DNA of 36,994 nucleotides from Pelargonium cotyledonis (GCA_036897625.1 JAYMTA010000151.1:1-36994), one strand, 5' to 3'. Shown: positions 1 through 12,400, counted from the first letter of the stretch. Numbers and translations: made by a program. Notes: a model not told the origin generated them from the sequence alone.

Positions 1-1800
1 AAAGCTGACAATTGGTTAATACAGAAGGAATCCCGCTTACTCTAATTTGACGGATTTTAGCCCTAGGATTTCTCTTATATGTTTATCATATTCCTTGTTC
101 CTGATTTAGTTATTAGGGGTTCTTACTTGCTTACTTGCTTGCTTAGAATCTCTAACATTGATCTGTACCTACTTTCTAGAATTTACTTTCTAAAGCAAAT
201 CCACTAAAAGTAAATAGAGAACATTTTACCCCAATCATTCGAAAGAACTAACAACTCGTAAGTATTTTGGAGAATCCCAGGGCTCAATGCTTGAGATAGC
301 TTAACTTCTCTTTTATACAAGGCTTAATGAGATATTACTAAAATTCAGTGATCACTCTACAAAGGTAATTGAGAATAGGTACTCCCTGTTTTCTTTCTAT
401 GGTAGGGGCCCTTAGATCCTTAACATACCTATTTTCGTTAAAACGAAAAATGACATTTTCTATGGTATACTTCCAAAGACGACTCATAATTTGGTTGATG
501 TGATAATATGGGGGACAAGAAGATGCAAGAACTAACGTGTCGTGTATACATTATGTGTTCAATAACATACTAATCAAGATCAATAATTTAATTAATTTGG
601 TAGTTTAGGTTTTCATGTCAATCATATATATAATTAATTATATATATATATGGTGTGGTTGCAAATCAAGCATGTACGATAAAAAAAAATGATGAACAAC
701 TAATGTTGCACACAGCACATTTGAAGTTACCATGTATGCAAGGAAAATAATTTAAGTAAGATTTGGACATGTACGTACCGAGCAAATTATCATGCACGGC
801 AAAACAACTAATTTAACCATATATAATTATTTGAAATATGTTTCATCGTTTGTCTTTGTCTGATCTATTATGGTACTACGTAGTAACTAGATGCATGCAT
901 TTTCTCCGTGTCTACTGTAAGCAAATTTGTTGTTTACATGAACCTCAAATATTTGTCCCCAAGAGCTTACCGCTTGTTTTCCATCTTTTTTTTTGTCTCT
1001 TAAGTGCTCTAAAATTTCTGAATGTTTACTCCTCAGTTACAATATGTATCCCAGAATGTTTCGGTACGAAAAACGGAAACGAGAACACAAAACGTTACAG
1101 TTTTAGAGTTTGAAGGGTTGAGATAGAGTATTCTAGAACACTCAATTCCGAACGTGGAATATTGATTTAATACATATAAATATATAATGAAATAGATTTC
1201 AATGAGATATAAAACTGATTCGACTAGTTTGATTCTGTAAAATCTTGGGTCTTAGTATGTCGTTTTGGCCTTCTTATGTGTCAAGTTTTAAGCTAGTTGA
1301 TGTTATACTCAAGTCAAAGTTCTGAGTTGGAGTCCATGTTTAATGTTCAAGGACCTATTACATGCTCACGTCAACGCACCGTTAATCATATATATCGAAT
1401 GTGTGTTTGAAAGGTTCACCTCCGTCGTGAGAATCAGGATCTCCACATAAATGTATTTAAGAAAAATACGAAGAATATAAGATCTTTTAAAAAGTTTGAA
1501 GATTTTGAAGAATGTTCAAAAATATATATCAAAGAACATGCGAAGAACACAAAAAATGCTTGAGAGGTTTCTTGCGTTCTTCAAAATGTGTTTTTTCTCA
1601 ACATAGTGAAAAAAGTGAAGTCTATTTAACTTTGGTGGAGTCTTCCAACTGATCACCCAGTGATGTGATGACGCGCGATTCATCGGGTGGCGGGGGCCCG
1701 CCAATGTGTTTGGTCTTCTTGTCTTCAAGTTTTCTTCCCTCATCCTCTGCAGGCAGAGTGAGAGTTTAATCTCCCGTTTTAGAGAAGACTCGATCCTTAG
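1..1800. other. Gene-free AT-rich intergenic DNA
   Basis: No supportable gene. Open frames are short, have no recognisable motif and sit in AT-rich sequence. A short AT palindrome lies near 625-652. Nothing else stands out. Confidence 0.6.
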
Positions 1801-1803
1801 GTG

Positions 1804-2037
1804 TGATCCTTCTTCTTGGGATCTGTCTCTTTGTTCTTCGTGAACACTCCAAGCTCAACAAGCAAAGTAGAGCATTCGGCGTGATCTTTCTTCTTGAGAT
1901 TAATCTTTTCGTTCCCTATGAACCCAACAAGTTCAATAGGCGAACTAGAACCTTGGGCATGATCTTTCTTCTCGGAATCAACCTATTCATTCTATGTGAA
2001 CCCTCCAAGTTCAACATGTGAAGCAAAGTATAGATCT
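1804..2037. repeat. 78-bp tandem repeat, three diverged units
   Basis: Units start at 1804, 1882 and 1960, giving an exact 78-bp period. Each begins TGATC(C/T)TTCTTCT and contains GTGAAC or TGAACC followed by AA(G/C)(T/C)TCAA. The units differ by many substitutions but no indels, so one frame stays open through most of the array and reads as a 26-residue repeat. I do not regard it as a gene: there is no flanking gene structure and no family match. The spacing suggests either an old satellite-like array or the repeat section of a decayed transposable element. Confidence 0.75.
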
Positions 2038-2335
2038 CTCATTAGAGGCGACGAATCTTGTATGTGAGCCTGGTCAAAGAGTATGTGCCAAAGACTTATG
2101 TGAGATATCATGCTCACTTCATTGATGATGAGCATGCGATGGTATCACAAACATGTATGGAAAAGGTCTCACAGAGGGGTGTGTGGAAGGTGATAGATGT
2201 GAGGGTGGTCCTCTGCCTGCGTAAAGAGAGGATGCATCTACGATATGATTTCATCTGCAAGTTTAGTGTGGGAAATCCGCGTGCGGAAGGAATGAGTACG
2301 CCGATAAGAAGAATGCATATAAAATGTGATACATG
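2038..2335. other. Unassigned spacer
   Basis: Holds most of a 135-codon open frame (2058-2465) that runs on into the adjacent LINE tail. Its product resembles no family I know, and the last part is plainly antisense LINE sequence, so it is not called as a gene. Confidence 0.5.
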
Positions 2336-3900
2336 TATTTTTCTTTTTCTTTTTTTTTTTTGTTTTGAGGGAAACAACATATATTATTACCAGAAATCAA
2401 AACGCAAAGTTACAACAACAACAATAACTTCACAGAACAGACAAGAAAATAGAAACCCGACATAACGCCGACCCCCTAAACCACTGATATAAAATCCCAA
2501 GAACAAAAATGAAAGCAAAGAACAACCGTACATCAAGCATACACTCTAGTCCTAACCCGAGACCCGAGCTTGCCGACATAAAACCTAACCTGCACCACAT
2601 GTCCGGGACGGACATGTCCTTGCCGGGATGGCCCCGCCACCCAACCAAACCCAAAACTCCTACTCCCTACTTCGAACCTTCTCCATAAGGCCCGACTCCC
2701 CCAACTCCAGCTCCTGATCAGCTCCCTCTCCCGAGGTCCTCGACGTTTTCCATCAATGAACGTTGCACTGTCTTTAGCCTCCACAGCATTCATATGTTCC
2801 TCTATAATTGGATTACTAATCTCTATTGGAGTCGCCATATCAGTTGACTCTTACATGTCTCTTAGCCACCGTGACCCCACCTGCCCGACACTCATCCTCC
2901 ATGCCGCTCTCAGCCAAACACCATAGGCTCTGTCCGTGCCCGCGTTCGGATTCTGTATCCTCACCTAACACACCTTGTCACTATGACCCATCATCCTACA
3001 GTAAGAGCAAAAATGTTGTAGTCGTTCATACTTGAAAGAGATCCATGACCACGCTCCCCCCACCGTCTTCACACGCCAATGACGCTTAATCGGTTGACGC
3101 ACATCCACCACTACCCTAATTCTTAGATATGAAAACTTATTGCGAGTGAAGTTATTCAGATCCATCTTCACATAGACCCTAATGTAGTTGCCAATGATCC
3201 TGCAAACCCTTTCTGTTCGGAAACCCTCCAGTAAATCATGTAGTTGTACCCATAATCAGAGTTCGTACAGATCCACCCTACCCGGTATATCCCCAGTTTT
3301 CAAAAGCTTACAAATCAACGCATTATTGTTGAAAGTCCATGGACCTTCTTCAACCACCTTCTTAGCATCAGGTTCATGATAGAACTCAAATATGAATCAC
3401 TGCTCTAACTGCGCGAGCCTGTCATCTATCACCCCCATGACCCCCATACGGATAGCCGACTTCCACACAGAAGCCATTTGATTCCGCAAAGCATCATAGT
3501 TCACTACTGCCTAAGTTAAAAACCTCTCTACGACTCACCATTTCAGACCGCCCCGGCCTCCTCCATCTCATTCTCCACATCGATTTCAACCCCACCATAC
3601 TCTTCTCCCGCTATCGCCAACTAACGCAGTTCTTTTTCGATATCACTATTCATTTCCTACTTCTTTGTCTTCCTTTCGCCCCCTGTCGTGGTCTCTGTGC
3701 TTCCAAATCCGGTGTCGCCCTGCTCGCAACACAGCACTCTACCGGAGCTCGCCGACCAACCGAAACTCGCCGATCCAACTCTACTCTCTGTACTACTGAA
3801 CTCGCCGACCCAAACTTGCTCTCTGTACTCCGCACTACCGCCACTCTACGCAACTCCACACTACCGCCGCTCTACGTGGAACCAAAAAACCCTAAATGCT
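2336..3900 (-). mobile_element. Decayed non-LTR (LINE) element, ORF1 only, antisense
   Basis: Read on the minus strand, the element has a GC-richer 5' leader (about 3900-3654), an ORF1-like region (3653-2851), then a 3' region ending in an A-rich tail (poly-T at about 2336-2361 on the plus strand). There is no trace of the endonuclease or reverse transcriptase ORF2 that a full plant L1-type element carries; ORF1 is followed within about 500 bp by the tail. This implies an internal deletion rather than ordinary 5' truncation. The 5' boundary is approximate and I could not identify a target-site duplication. Confidence 0.8.
2851..3653 (-). pseudogene. LINE ORF1 remnant (DUF4283 plus CCHC zinc knuckle)
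   Basis: Starting from an ATG at 3653, the minus strand carries the signature of plant L1-type ORF1 nucleic-acid-binding proteins. There is a DUF4283-like stretch with FEFYHEPDAKKVVEEGPWTF, then LWVQLHDL and GNYIR. This is followed by SFKYERL and the knuckle CSYCRMMGHSDKVC (C-x2-C-x4-H-x4-C, near 2966-3010) and then YGVWLRA. It is broken: stops fall in the N-terminal part, before the FEFYHEP motif, and directly after the knuckle, and the N-terminal frame is shifted. In intact elements this protein binds element RNA; this copy cannot make a full product. Confidence 0.88.
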
Positions 3901-3984
3901 ATGAAGCATAGAATCGCTCTTAGTGAACTTTTTTACAAATTTTATATGGAATGTTTTTTTTCTTCTTCTTGAACTTTAAGGGAT

Positions 3985-4295
3985 TAATTTTATTACAGGA
4001 CCCTTTGGACTTACCTGTATTTTGAATTTAGCCCTCAATTAGGGTTTTTTCTGGTTTCCAACCTTTATCTTACCATTTTTTGCAAAAAGGTCCAACTGAC
4101 CCGCTGTAGTCGGTTTGTGACTGCCATGTCAGCGCAGATGCCAACTCGTCCTACTACTCGCCCGCGTTGCCACGTCGACAAATGTATGACGTGGGAAAAA
4201 AATCCCAAAATCCTAATTGATGGCTAAATCCAAAATACGGGTAAATCCAAGGGGTCCTGTAGCATTTTACTCAAATATAATCATACAACTTGAAG
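3985..4295 (+). repeat. Left arm of the inverted pair
   Basis: First copy of the TIR element plus its 25-bp inner extension. Compared with the right arm it lacks part of the centre around 4150-4190, so it has fewer ACGT motifs. Its outer end is more degraded than its inner end. Confidence 0.75.
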
Positions 4296-4916
4296 AAGAA
4301 TAAACGGAGTCTTCATTTCCATTTGCTACATTTTCTCCTTTCTACGAACAGTTTTCGGTTTATCCAATCTCAATTAGATTTCCAATTTTCGATCATTCAG
4401 CAACCTTTTCGATCGAGGCAATTTCCAAAATCCCTTTTTTCGGTAAAATCTCAAGGTTTTTTTATTAAAATCCGGTTGCAAATTTCGTTTCTTTGAACCG
4501 TGTGTCGGAGAAGTTGGATTCATTCGTAACTCTCTCTCGAATTCATTCGGGTTTTGATAATTTCTTCTGTAACGTTGATTTCTGGAGTTTTTCCAAGAGA
4601 AATTGCAAGAAATTGCAAGGGTTCATAAAATAGCCACGAATTCTTGAATCTTTAATCAAATTGGAGTTGACTTTATTTGAGAGTTTTATGAGAATCTGAG
4701 GAGGATTTTGAGAACGAGAGGAAAGGTTCATCAATAGAAAATTGAGATTTGATTGAGCTCAAATTCAACCGATGGAAAAGACATTGGACCGAGCTTCCCT
4801 TCGATTCATTGGTACTAGATTCCATTTTTTCCGGGGTAGGGTTTCAATCTGTCTTCACAGTTGCAAAATCAAAGATGGAAGAGGAGAAAGAAGAAGAAGA
4901 AGAAGAATGAGGGGCT

Positions 4917-5241
4917 CTTCAAGTTGTATAATTATATTTGGTAAAATGCTACAGGACCCCTTGGACTTACCCGTATTTTAGATTTAGCTCTCAATTAAGA
5001 TTTTGGGGTTTTTTTTCCACGTCATCCATTCGTCGACGTGGCATCATGACGTAGCAACGCGGGCTAACGTGGCAGGACGAGCTGACATCTGCGCTGACGT
5101 GGCAGTCACAAACCGACTACAGCAGGTCAGTTGGACCTTTTTGCAAAAAATTGTAAGATAAAGATTAAGAACCAGACAAATTTCTAATTAAATGCTAAAT
5201 CTAAAATACGAGTAAGTTCAAAAAATTTTGTGACATTTTAT
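4917..5241 (-). repeat. Right arm of the inverted pair, rich in ACGT cores
   Basis: Second copy, in opposite orientation. It carries five ACGT cores, at 5019, 5036, 5049, 5067 and 5097, several in the context ACGTGGC(A) or TGACGT. That is the recognition core of plant bZIP and bHLH factors. It ends about 265 bp upstream of the proposed ATG11 TATA box. Confidence 0.75.
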
Positions 5242-5505
5242 CTTTTTATTAATTCAAACAGTTAATTTCTAATTTATCATAATTTCAAGTTCCAAATAAA
5301 TATATAATGCCATATTAAAAACAATTTGCAGTAAACATTAAAATGATGAAATAATTTACAATTACTAGTGGATATATAAGCATTTGGGGGTGGTTCAATG
5401 TAAATTACTTTTTTTTTTTTAATAAAAAAAAAAGGACTCGGTAAAAACAGAGAAAATAATTAGAATATAGGTGGGACTCCAAAATATATGAATGAATCAA
5501 AGTGA

Positions 5506-5514
5506 TATAAAAAA
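5506..5514 (+). promoter_or_regulatory. Probable TATA box of ATG11
   Basis: TATAAAAAA followed about 30 bp downstream by a pyrimidine-rich stretch (CTTCTTCCC) suited to a transcription start near 5535-5545. It is the best core promoter candidate upstream of ATG11. The start site itself is inferred. Confidence 0.5.
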
Positions 5515-5535
5515 GGCTGCTTTTTTCGCTTCTTC

Positions 5536-6485
5536 CCAAAATCCGTAGAGAGAGCCAGGAAGAGAGATAAGAGAACTCTTCTGCTTCCTTCCTAGTTCCT
5601 GCTGCTTGCTTTCCACAGAAGCTTCTCTCTTTGTTTTTATTTTATTTTTCTTTTCTTTTCTTCATAACATAAAACGAAACAGAATTGGAGTGTAGAAGAA
5701 GCTGAAGCGAAGAGGAAGTACCAGAAAAAAAAAACGCAGTAGATTACAATAACAATAAAAAAGAATTAGACTAACAAAATTTCGTGGAGTGCTAGCAAAA
5801 TTTCTAATTGATCCGTCGTTCCACGCCATTTCTTCTCTTATCTTCACCCCTTTTGTTCCTGTCAGATTTTCTACGCATACCGTTTTCGTCGATTCCTGGG
5901 AATTTCAATAGGCTTCTGTTGATTTGCGTGTCTTGTGTCAGTGGGTGGCTGTTCTTTTCTGGGGAATTGAGGTTTTTGGTTGGTAATTTGGGGGTTTTGG
6001 TGTGGGATCAATTGTGGGTGGTGTGGATTTCGGTGATTTTGATGTTTTCGAAGGTGGGTCACGGTGATGATTAGGGTTTTGTTGGTGTGGTAGACGGTGG
6101 GTGCATCGGTAGTTGTGTTGTTTTTTTTCAGGTTTTGCACGGCGGGCTTTTCTTCGTTAGGGTTCTGTGAAGGATTAGAGTAATAAAGCTCGGATTTTGG
6201 GGTTGAAATGTACTGTTTCTGTGTTTAGATTGGGCTGATTTTGTACATATACATTGTGGGTGAATTTTAGAGTTCGTTTCAATTCAATCTGTTGGAATTC
6301 AGTTCTTTCTTTTTCTGAATTGGGTGTAGCTATTTTGGAAGAGGTTGCATTTCTTGTTTCACCCAGTTTGGAGCTCTGTTTCAACAGTTTCTAAGAAACA
6401 GGCTTGAAATTTCATAATTCTCAGGTATTGGGGGATTGTTTGTGTTGATCTGAACTGTGCAGTGGAGAGTACTTGTTCTGAGAAT
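5536..6485 (+). other. Presumed ATG11 5' leader, probably with an intron
   Basis: About 950 bp between the inferred transcription start and the ATG. It is pyrimidine-rich at first (CT repeats, 5570-5660) and T-rich later. CTGTGCAG ending at 6462 and TCTCAG ending at 6424 are plausible 3' splice sites, and AAG|GTGGGT near 6050 is a plausible donor. An intron in the leader is therefore likely, but I cannot fix its ends. Confidence 0.4.
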
Positions 6486-9400
6486 ATGATGAGTTCCAAT
6501 GTGACCGAAGGCTCGGTACATGGGGGCAAGCTGCTTGTTCACATTGCGGAAAATGGACACTCATATGAGCTTGATTGTGATGAGAACACACTTGTGGAGG
6601 CAGTCATGAGGTACATTGAATCAACAGAATCAGGACTGAGCTTCAACGATCAGCTTGTTCTCCGTCTGGATGTGAAACTTGAATCTCATCGGCCACTGTC
6701 TGCTTACAAGCTTCCTTCTGGTGATAGAGAAGTGTTCATATTCACTAAGTCAAGGCTTCTAACTAGTTCTCCTCCGCCTCCACCGGAGCAAGTTGAGGTC
6801 CCTGACATTTTAGACCCTCCGTTGTCATCTTCCTCGAACAACCCACATCCTCTGGATGATGCTTCAGACCCTGCTTTGAAGGCTTTACCTTCCTATGAGA
6901 GGCAATTCAGGTACCATTACCAATGCGGGCATGCCATTTATGGTCGTACTCAGCTGAAGTATGAAAAGTGCGAGAGGCTTTTGAGAGAGCAAAGTGTGCA
7001 AGATAGGGCACTGGAGGTTGCTCGGGGTAACTTGGATCAGTTCTATAGAATGCTTAACCAAAATTATTCTGAGTTCATGAAGCGGTATTCACAGCAACAT
7101 CGAATTCATTCTGATCTTTTGGTGAATTTTGGGAAAGATTTAGAGAAATTGAGATCTATAAAGCTTCATCCTACATTGCAGACAGAAACACGCAAGAGTT
7201 TACTGGATTTTGTGAAGGAAGAAAACTTGCGGAAGTCGGTGGAGAATTGTAGCAGTTCCCATAGGCAGTTTGAGAATAAGGTTTCTCAATTCAGGCAGAT
7301 GTTTGGTGAAGTTAAGCGCAAGGTTGAGGAATTGTTTTCCAGCAAGGCGTCTCTGCCTATTAGGAATTTGGAAGTGATGATTAAAGAGCACCAGCGGTAC
7401 ATTAATGAGCAAAAGAGTCTAATGCAGTCTCTGAGGTTGGTTTTCCTGATTCTGGTCCTACTGTATTAACAATACATTGTGAAAGGTTTATCATCTGACC
7501 TTTATTTTTTCATTTTAAAACCTTTTTGTGAGTAAGTGCTATAATTTACTAAAATTAGTTTTGAGATTTTATGCATTTTTGCCGTGCAAATGATAAGCCA
7601 ACTGTGTGCTTTCTTAATTTTTCATATTGACTTTTCTCGTTTACTAGTCTAGTTATCATAAGATGTTTGTATCATTTTGGTTTGATTTCTTTTGTTTTGG
7701 TCTCTATTCTGTTTGTTATTTTGATATTCATGACAATTACTTTTACTATTGTCACAAAGCCTACAGTCTACTACAAACAGTCCAAATGTAGGGGTGCATG
7801 TAAGCCTTTCATCCCCAGTCATTTTAGTGGATGCTTATTTGTGACAAAATGTCCTAATCAGATACAAAATTGTGCATTAGAATGTAGTTCACATTTCAAT
7901 TTTATCAAGAAGCCAATTTTGTTGCTTAAGAGTTATATTTATCTCAAAACAATTGTTCTGCAGATCGAAGGGCATGGGAATAAACTATTCACCTGTATAA
8001 GTAACTCCAGAATGTCAGACCATGGTTTTGAATTAAATCACCCAAAAGGGCCTAGGAATAGACTATTCACTTGTACAAGTAACTCCAGAATGTCAGACCA
8101 TGGTTTTGAATTTAATCACTAAATGATATAACTTTTATAATTATTTGTGTGGGAAAACTGTCGGTCTGTTTTAAGTGTGTTCCTCTTACACATTGACGTG
8201 GTGATCGTTTGTGGGCCCAAAATATTTGTGCATCACTAGTGTGTACATATAAATGTAGGTGCGACTTGGCCATTATCACCCTTTTCAATATGCTTTGAGC
8301 AACTGTTTTCATCTTCTGAATGCTTGTTCATTTAGAAGATGTAGGTACCTTTATTCAGATGAATATCTGCTTTTACCATCCTTGTCAATGAAGCCTGTAT
8401 GTATCTGTTTCAGTCTACTGCCTACATATTAGAGCATGGAAATTTTTGATGGGAAACAGTTGGGGTGTAAAAGTGAAATTTAATGATGGTAGGTCGTATT
8501 CTGTTTAATCAAGTATCTGTGAGATGTGATTCTGTTTCATTCTTCTCCGTTCTCCCAACATATAGCTGGTATATTATAAGATTGCAAATTCACGATGACA
8601 AGTTCTGTTTGATCAAAAAGTTTAACTCCTGAGGCGTGTCATGACTCCATTTCAACCTTCTCCTTACATATAGTTGACTCATATTGGCTGGTTGTATTCT
8701 GTTTAATCAAGAAGCTTATGTCATGATTATGATACATTGTCATATTTGACCTTGGTTTTGAGGCGAGCAGTATGTTGGTTTGCTTGTTGGACCGATCCCA
8801 TTGTGCTAAAGTTGTTTTGGTCTCTGGATATCAGTTTTCTCATATGCCATTTGTTAGTAACTGTTCTTTTGCATGGACCAGTTTGACCTGTTTTTAACCC
8901 ATAGATAATTTTATTTGACCTGAAAAGGAGTGGTGTATTTGTTGATCTGTTTTTGTTAAGCTGACTAAAGAGTTACGTACTGTATTTGGTTTGCTAGGTA
9001 GCTGATTAACTGTTATGCTTGTTGAGGATTGAGAGAGAAACTACTCTAGTGCATAGTTTTGGTATCCCTGCCTGTTGAGATTGGAACTTTTGGTGTACCA
9101 CTTATGTTTCTGCATATTTATCTTCTCTAATTTCTATGTGTTCCTTTGTAATTTATATTTCATGTCTTTATGTGGCCTTGATCTGCGGTAATTGCTGAAT
9201 TGTTTACCAATGTATCAGCGCCAACAATCAGTAACAATTTATGTTTATCATGCAGCAAAGATGTAAATACAGTGAAGAAACTGGTGGATGATTGTCTGCC
9301 CTGTCAATTGTCATCCTCACTGCGCCCTCATGATGCAGTTTCAGCCTTGGGTCCTATGTATGATGTCCATGACAAGAGTCACCTACCAAGGATGCAGACT

Positions 9401-12400
9401 TGTGATCATGCGATTTCAAAGCTTCTTGACTTTTGCAACGAAAAGAAGAACGAAATGAACATCTTTGTTCATAACTACATGCAAAAGATAATGTATGTTA
9501 CTCACATCATCAAAGATGCTAAATTGCAGTTTCCTGTTTTCAAGGAGGCAATGGTACGTCAGGATGATATGTTTGTGGACTTAAAGCTGGTCCGCAGAAT
9601 TGGGCCTGCATATAGAGCTTGCCTTGCAGAAGTAGTTAGAAGAAAAGCTTCCATGAAGCTCTACATGGGCATGGCTGGACAATTGGCTGAAAAGCTAGCA
9701 ACAAAGAGGGAAGTTGAGGTCAGGCGACGGGAGGTATTTCTGAAAGATAATAGTTTATACATACCTAGAGATATTCTAGCATCAATGGGGTTATACGATG
9801 TTCCCAGCCAGTGTGATGTAAATACAGCTCCTTTTGATACTGGTTTGCTTGATATTGACATTTCTGATATTGATCATTATGCTCCTGAATATTTGGCCGG
9901 GCTGCCTTCTAAGAATGAGAAGCAGGGGACAATGAAAGGTTCCTTTTCAATGTCTAATCATAGTTCTCTTCCTGCTGAGGTTGAAGAGATTCCTGTGGAT
10001 GACCATTACAAATATGAATCTGGAGACCTTGAAGGCTATGACCTAGTTGAGATTGCTGGAACAAGTAAAATGGAAGTTGAAAATGCAAAACTCAAAGCGG
10101 AACTTGCTTCTGCAATAGCTCTGATATGTTCATTCAGTCCTGAAGCTGAATATGAATTGTTGGATGATAGTAAGTTAGATACTATATTGAAGGATGCTGC
10201 AGTGAAGACAGCTGAAGCCTTGCATCTAAAAGATGTGTATGGGAAACATCTCCAGTCCATGCTTAGGACGAAGCAACTGCAGTGTGTATCATATGAGAAA
10301 CGCATTCAAGAATTAGAGCAGAGATTGTTCGATCACTATTTGCAAGGAAATAATCTTTCAAATAATAAGGATGCTTCTGACTTTGACCATCTGGCTGCGA
10401 AGGCTGATGGTGAAGCCCAAATGCCTTATGTATCTACGTCTGAGCCTATGGATGAGGTGTCGTGTATCTCAAATCCTTTGGATGTCAAACATGGTCGTTT
10501 TACTAGACAACCAAGCAGAGGTCGAGAAGGAGTGGATGAAAGCATGATGGATTCCTCTGGAGTGTTAAATGTTCAATTAGATTTGTCCATGATGGATCCC
10601 CATCGTGAAGAACTGCAAGGTGAAAAAGATGGAAAAGATAAGATGCTGGGACAGTTAGCACACAGCTCCACTGCTGAGAGCATGCCAGAGCCTCAAGGTT
10701 CCCCACCTCATGACACTGCTGTTGAGCAAGGCTTGGATTCCAAAGTTTGTGGTGATCGTGTCTTGGAACTTCAAAGTGCACTTGCAGACAAGTCAAATCA
10801 GTTGAGTGAAACAGAAGCTAAACTTAAGGCTGCTATGGAGGAGGTTACCTTGCTTCAGAGAGAGTTGGAAGTGAGTCGGAAGCTCCTTGAAGAATCCCAG
10901 GTAATAACAGTCAAACACTGCTGTTTTTATTTTTTCCCTTTTCTGTGTGAATGTTTATGGGAAGAGTTCAGTAACATATAGTTTATAAATGCTTCTCTCC
11001 CTCATTGTTGTATTGCTAATTTGCTATGGTGCTGGATTCTTTGACCATCTCTCTTTTTTGCTATATCTTTGGTAGAGGCTAACATTGGTTGTCATGTGTA
11101 TTCGTTGGAGCTTTGAGAGTACTTCTGTCTGTTAGATACAAAAGAACTATTTATTGCATCACATAAAAATCGTTGAATTAGTTCAGGTACATCCATCTTG
11201 AACTTGAAATTAAAATTAGCATGTTGCATTAACTCCCTGGTTTTGTGGAAGAGAAAGTAAGAGAATGACATTGACAGGTTTCCATTGTTATGTTGAATAA
11301 TTAAGGAATGGAGATTAACCTTTTGGATTCACTCTTTGGTCTGAATAGGTAGATGAGAGTTGATATAAACATTTGCATAATATGCCCTCCATTTCAAAAT
11401 GAGTGTTCTTTGTGTAAAAAATTTGTTACAAAATGATTGTCCCACTTCCTTTTTGTCAAGTTAGTTATACATGAATTACCAATAATACCCTTATGATAAG
11501 TTACAACGAAATCAGATGAGGGCTCATGAACGAAAGGTAAACTCTAATCAGATTATCTCTAATTTTTGCTAAACAAAAAGAAAAAGAAGGAAAATATAAA
11601 CTCATTCCGTGGCAGAGGGCTTCTCAAGTTTACTTTTGTGTATTCTATTGTAAAAAAATTGTTCCTTTATGTGACAGTTGAACTGTGCTCACTTGGAGAA
11701 TTCCTTGCATGATGCAAGAGAAGAAGCTCAAACCAGTATATGTAGAGCTGAACGGAAGGACTCAGAGTATGGTGCGCTGCGTGCATCTGCTGTAAAAATG
11801 CGCGGCCTTTTTGAACGCCTTCGAACCTGTGTTTATGCTCCTGGTGGAGTGGTTGGTTTTGCTGATTCTTTGCGCGCTTTAGCTCAATCTCTGGCCAAGT
11901 AAGTTGCTTTCTAGAAAACTGCACTCGGTGCTTTCTTTATCATAACAGAATTGTGAGATATATCTTTGAACATTTTTGATACACAACAACAAGAACCAAG
12001 TTATTTCCCGAACAGTGCTGGGGTTGTGGCTGCATAAATTAATTGATGTTAACTTTATTTTATTGATGTGAATTACTTGTGATAACTAGTACAAGAGAGA
12101 CTGTTTTGTATAGGAGATTAAGACTATAAATAAAAAATGCGCTAGACTAGAAAATTAAACTAAACATTTCCTGAATACAATATATTTCCTAATTCTAATT
12201 AACTTAGAACTGAATATTCACAGACAAAATTGTTTATAATCTTCGACTCGTACCCTCCAAATACTATTGATACGATAGTACTTTCAATATTTCATATCAA
12301 AGGGGCTTGATTCTTGTTCTATGTATATTAGGAAAAAAAGGGAACTCTAGTTTATTCAGGAGAGAAAGTGAACACTGTTTCTTTTAGCTTTGCTTTTTCC

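Larger units (their letters stand above)
3985..5241. mobile_element. Two TIR elements in inverted orientation around a 0.6-kb spacer
   Basis: Arms 3985-4295 and 4917-5241 are inverted copies of each other and enclose about 620 bp (4296-4916). Each arm is itself terminally inverted: one end reads about GTAAAATGCTACAGGACCCC and the other is its complement, so each arm resembles a complete hairpin-like MITE of about 290-300 bp. The homology continues inward past the MITE ends for about 25 bp (CAAATATAAT(C/T)ATACAACTTG at 4272-4291 and its complement at 4921-4940). It is therefore either a larger element with long compound termini or a segmental inversion-duplication. The spacer has no convincing gene. 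No clear target-site duplication was seen, so the superfamily (Mutator-like or other) is open. Confidence 0.75.

Noticed and set aside
838-1113. 91-codon open frame near the window start
   Set aside because: No family motif, compositionally like AT-rich spacer, no splice or promoter context.
1804-2037. CRISPR-like array
   Set aside because: Units are contiguous without unique spacers, diverged, and in a eukaryotic genome.
2058-2465. 135-codon open frame
   Set aside because: Its last third is antisense LINE tail sequence and the rest matches no family I know.
2533-2838. 101-codon minus-strand frame
   Set aside because: Part of the LINE remnant downstream of ORF1, not an independent gene.
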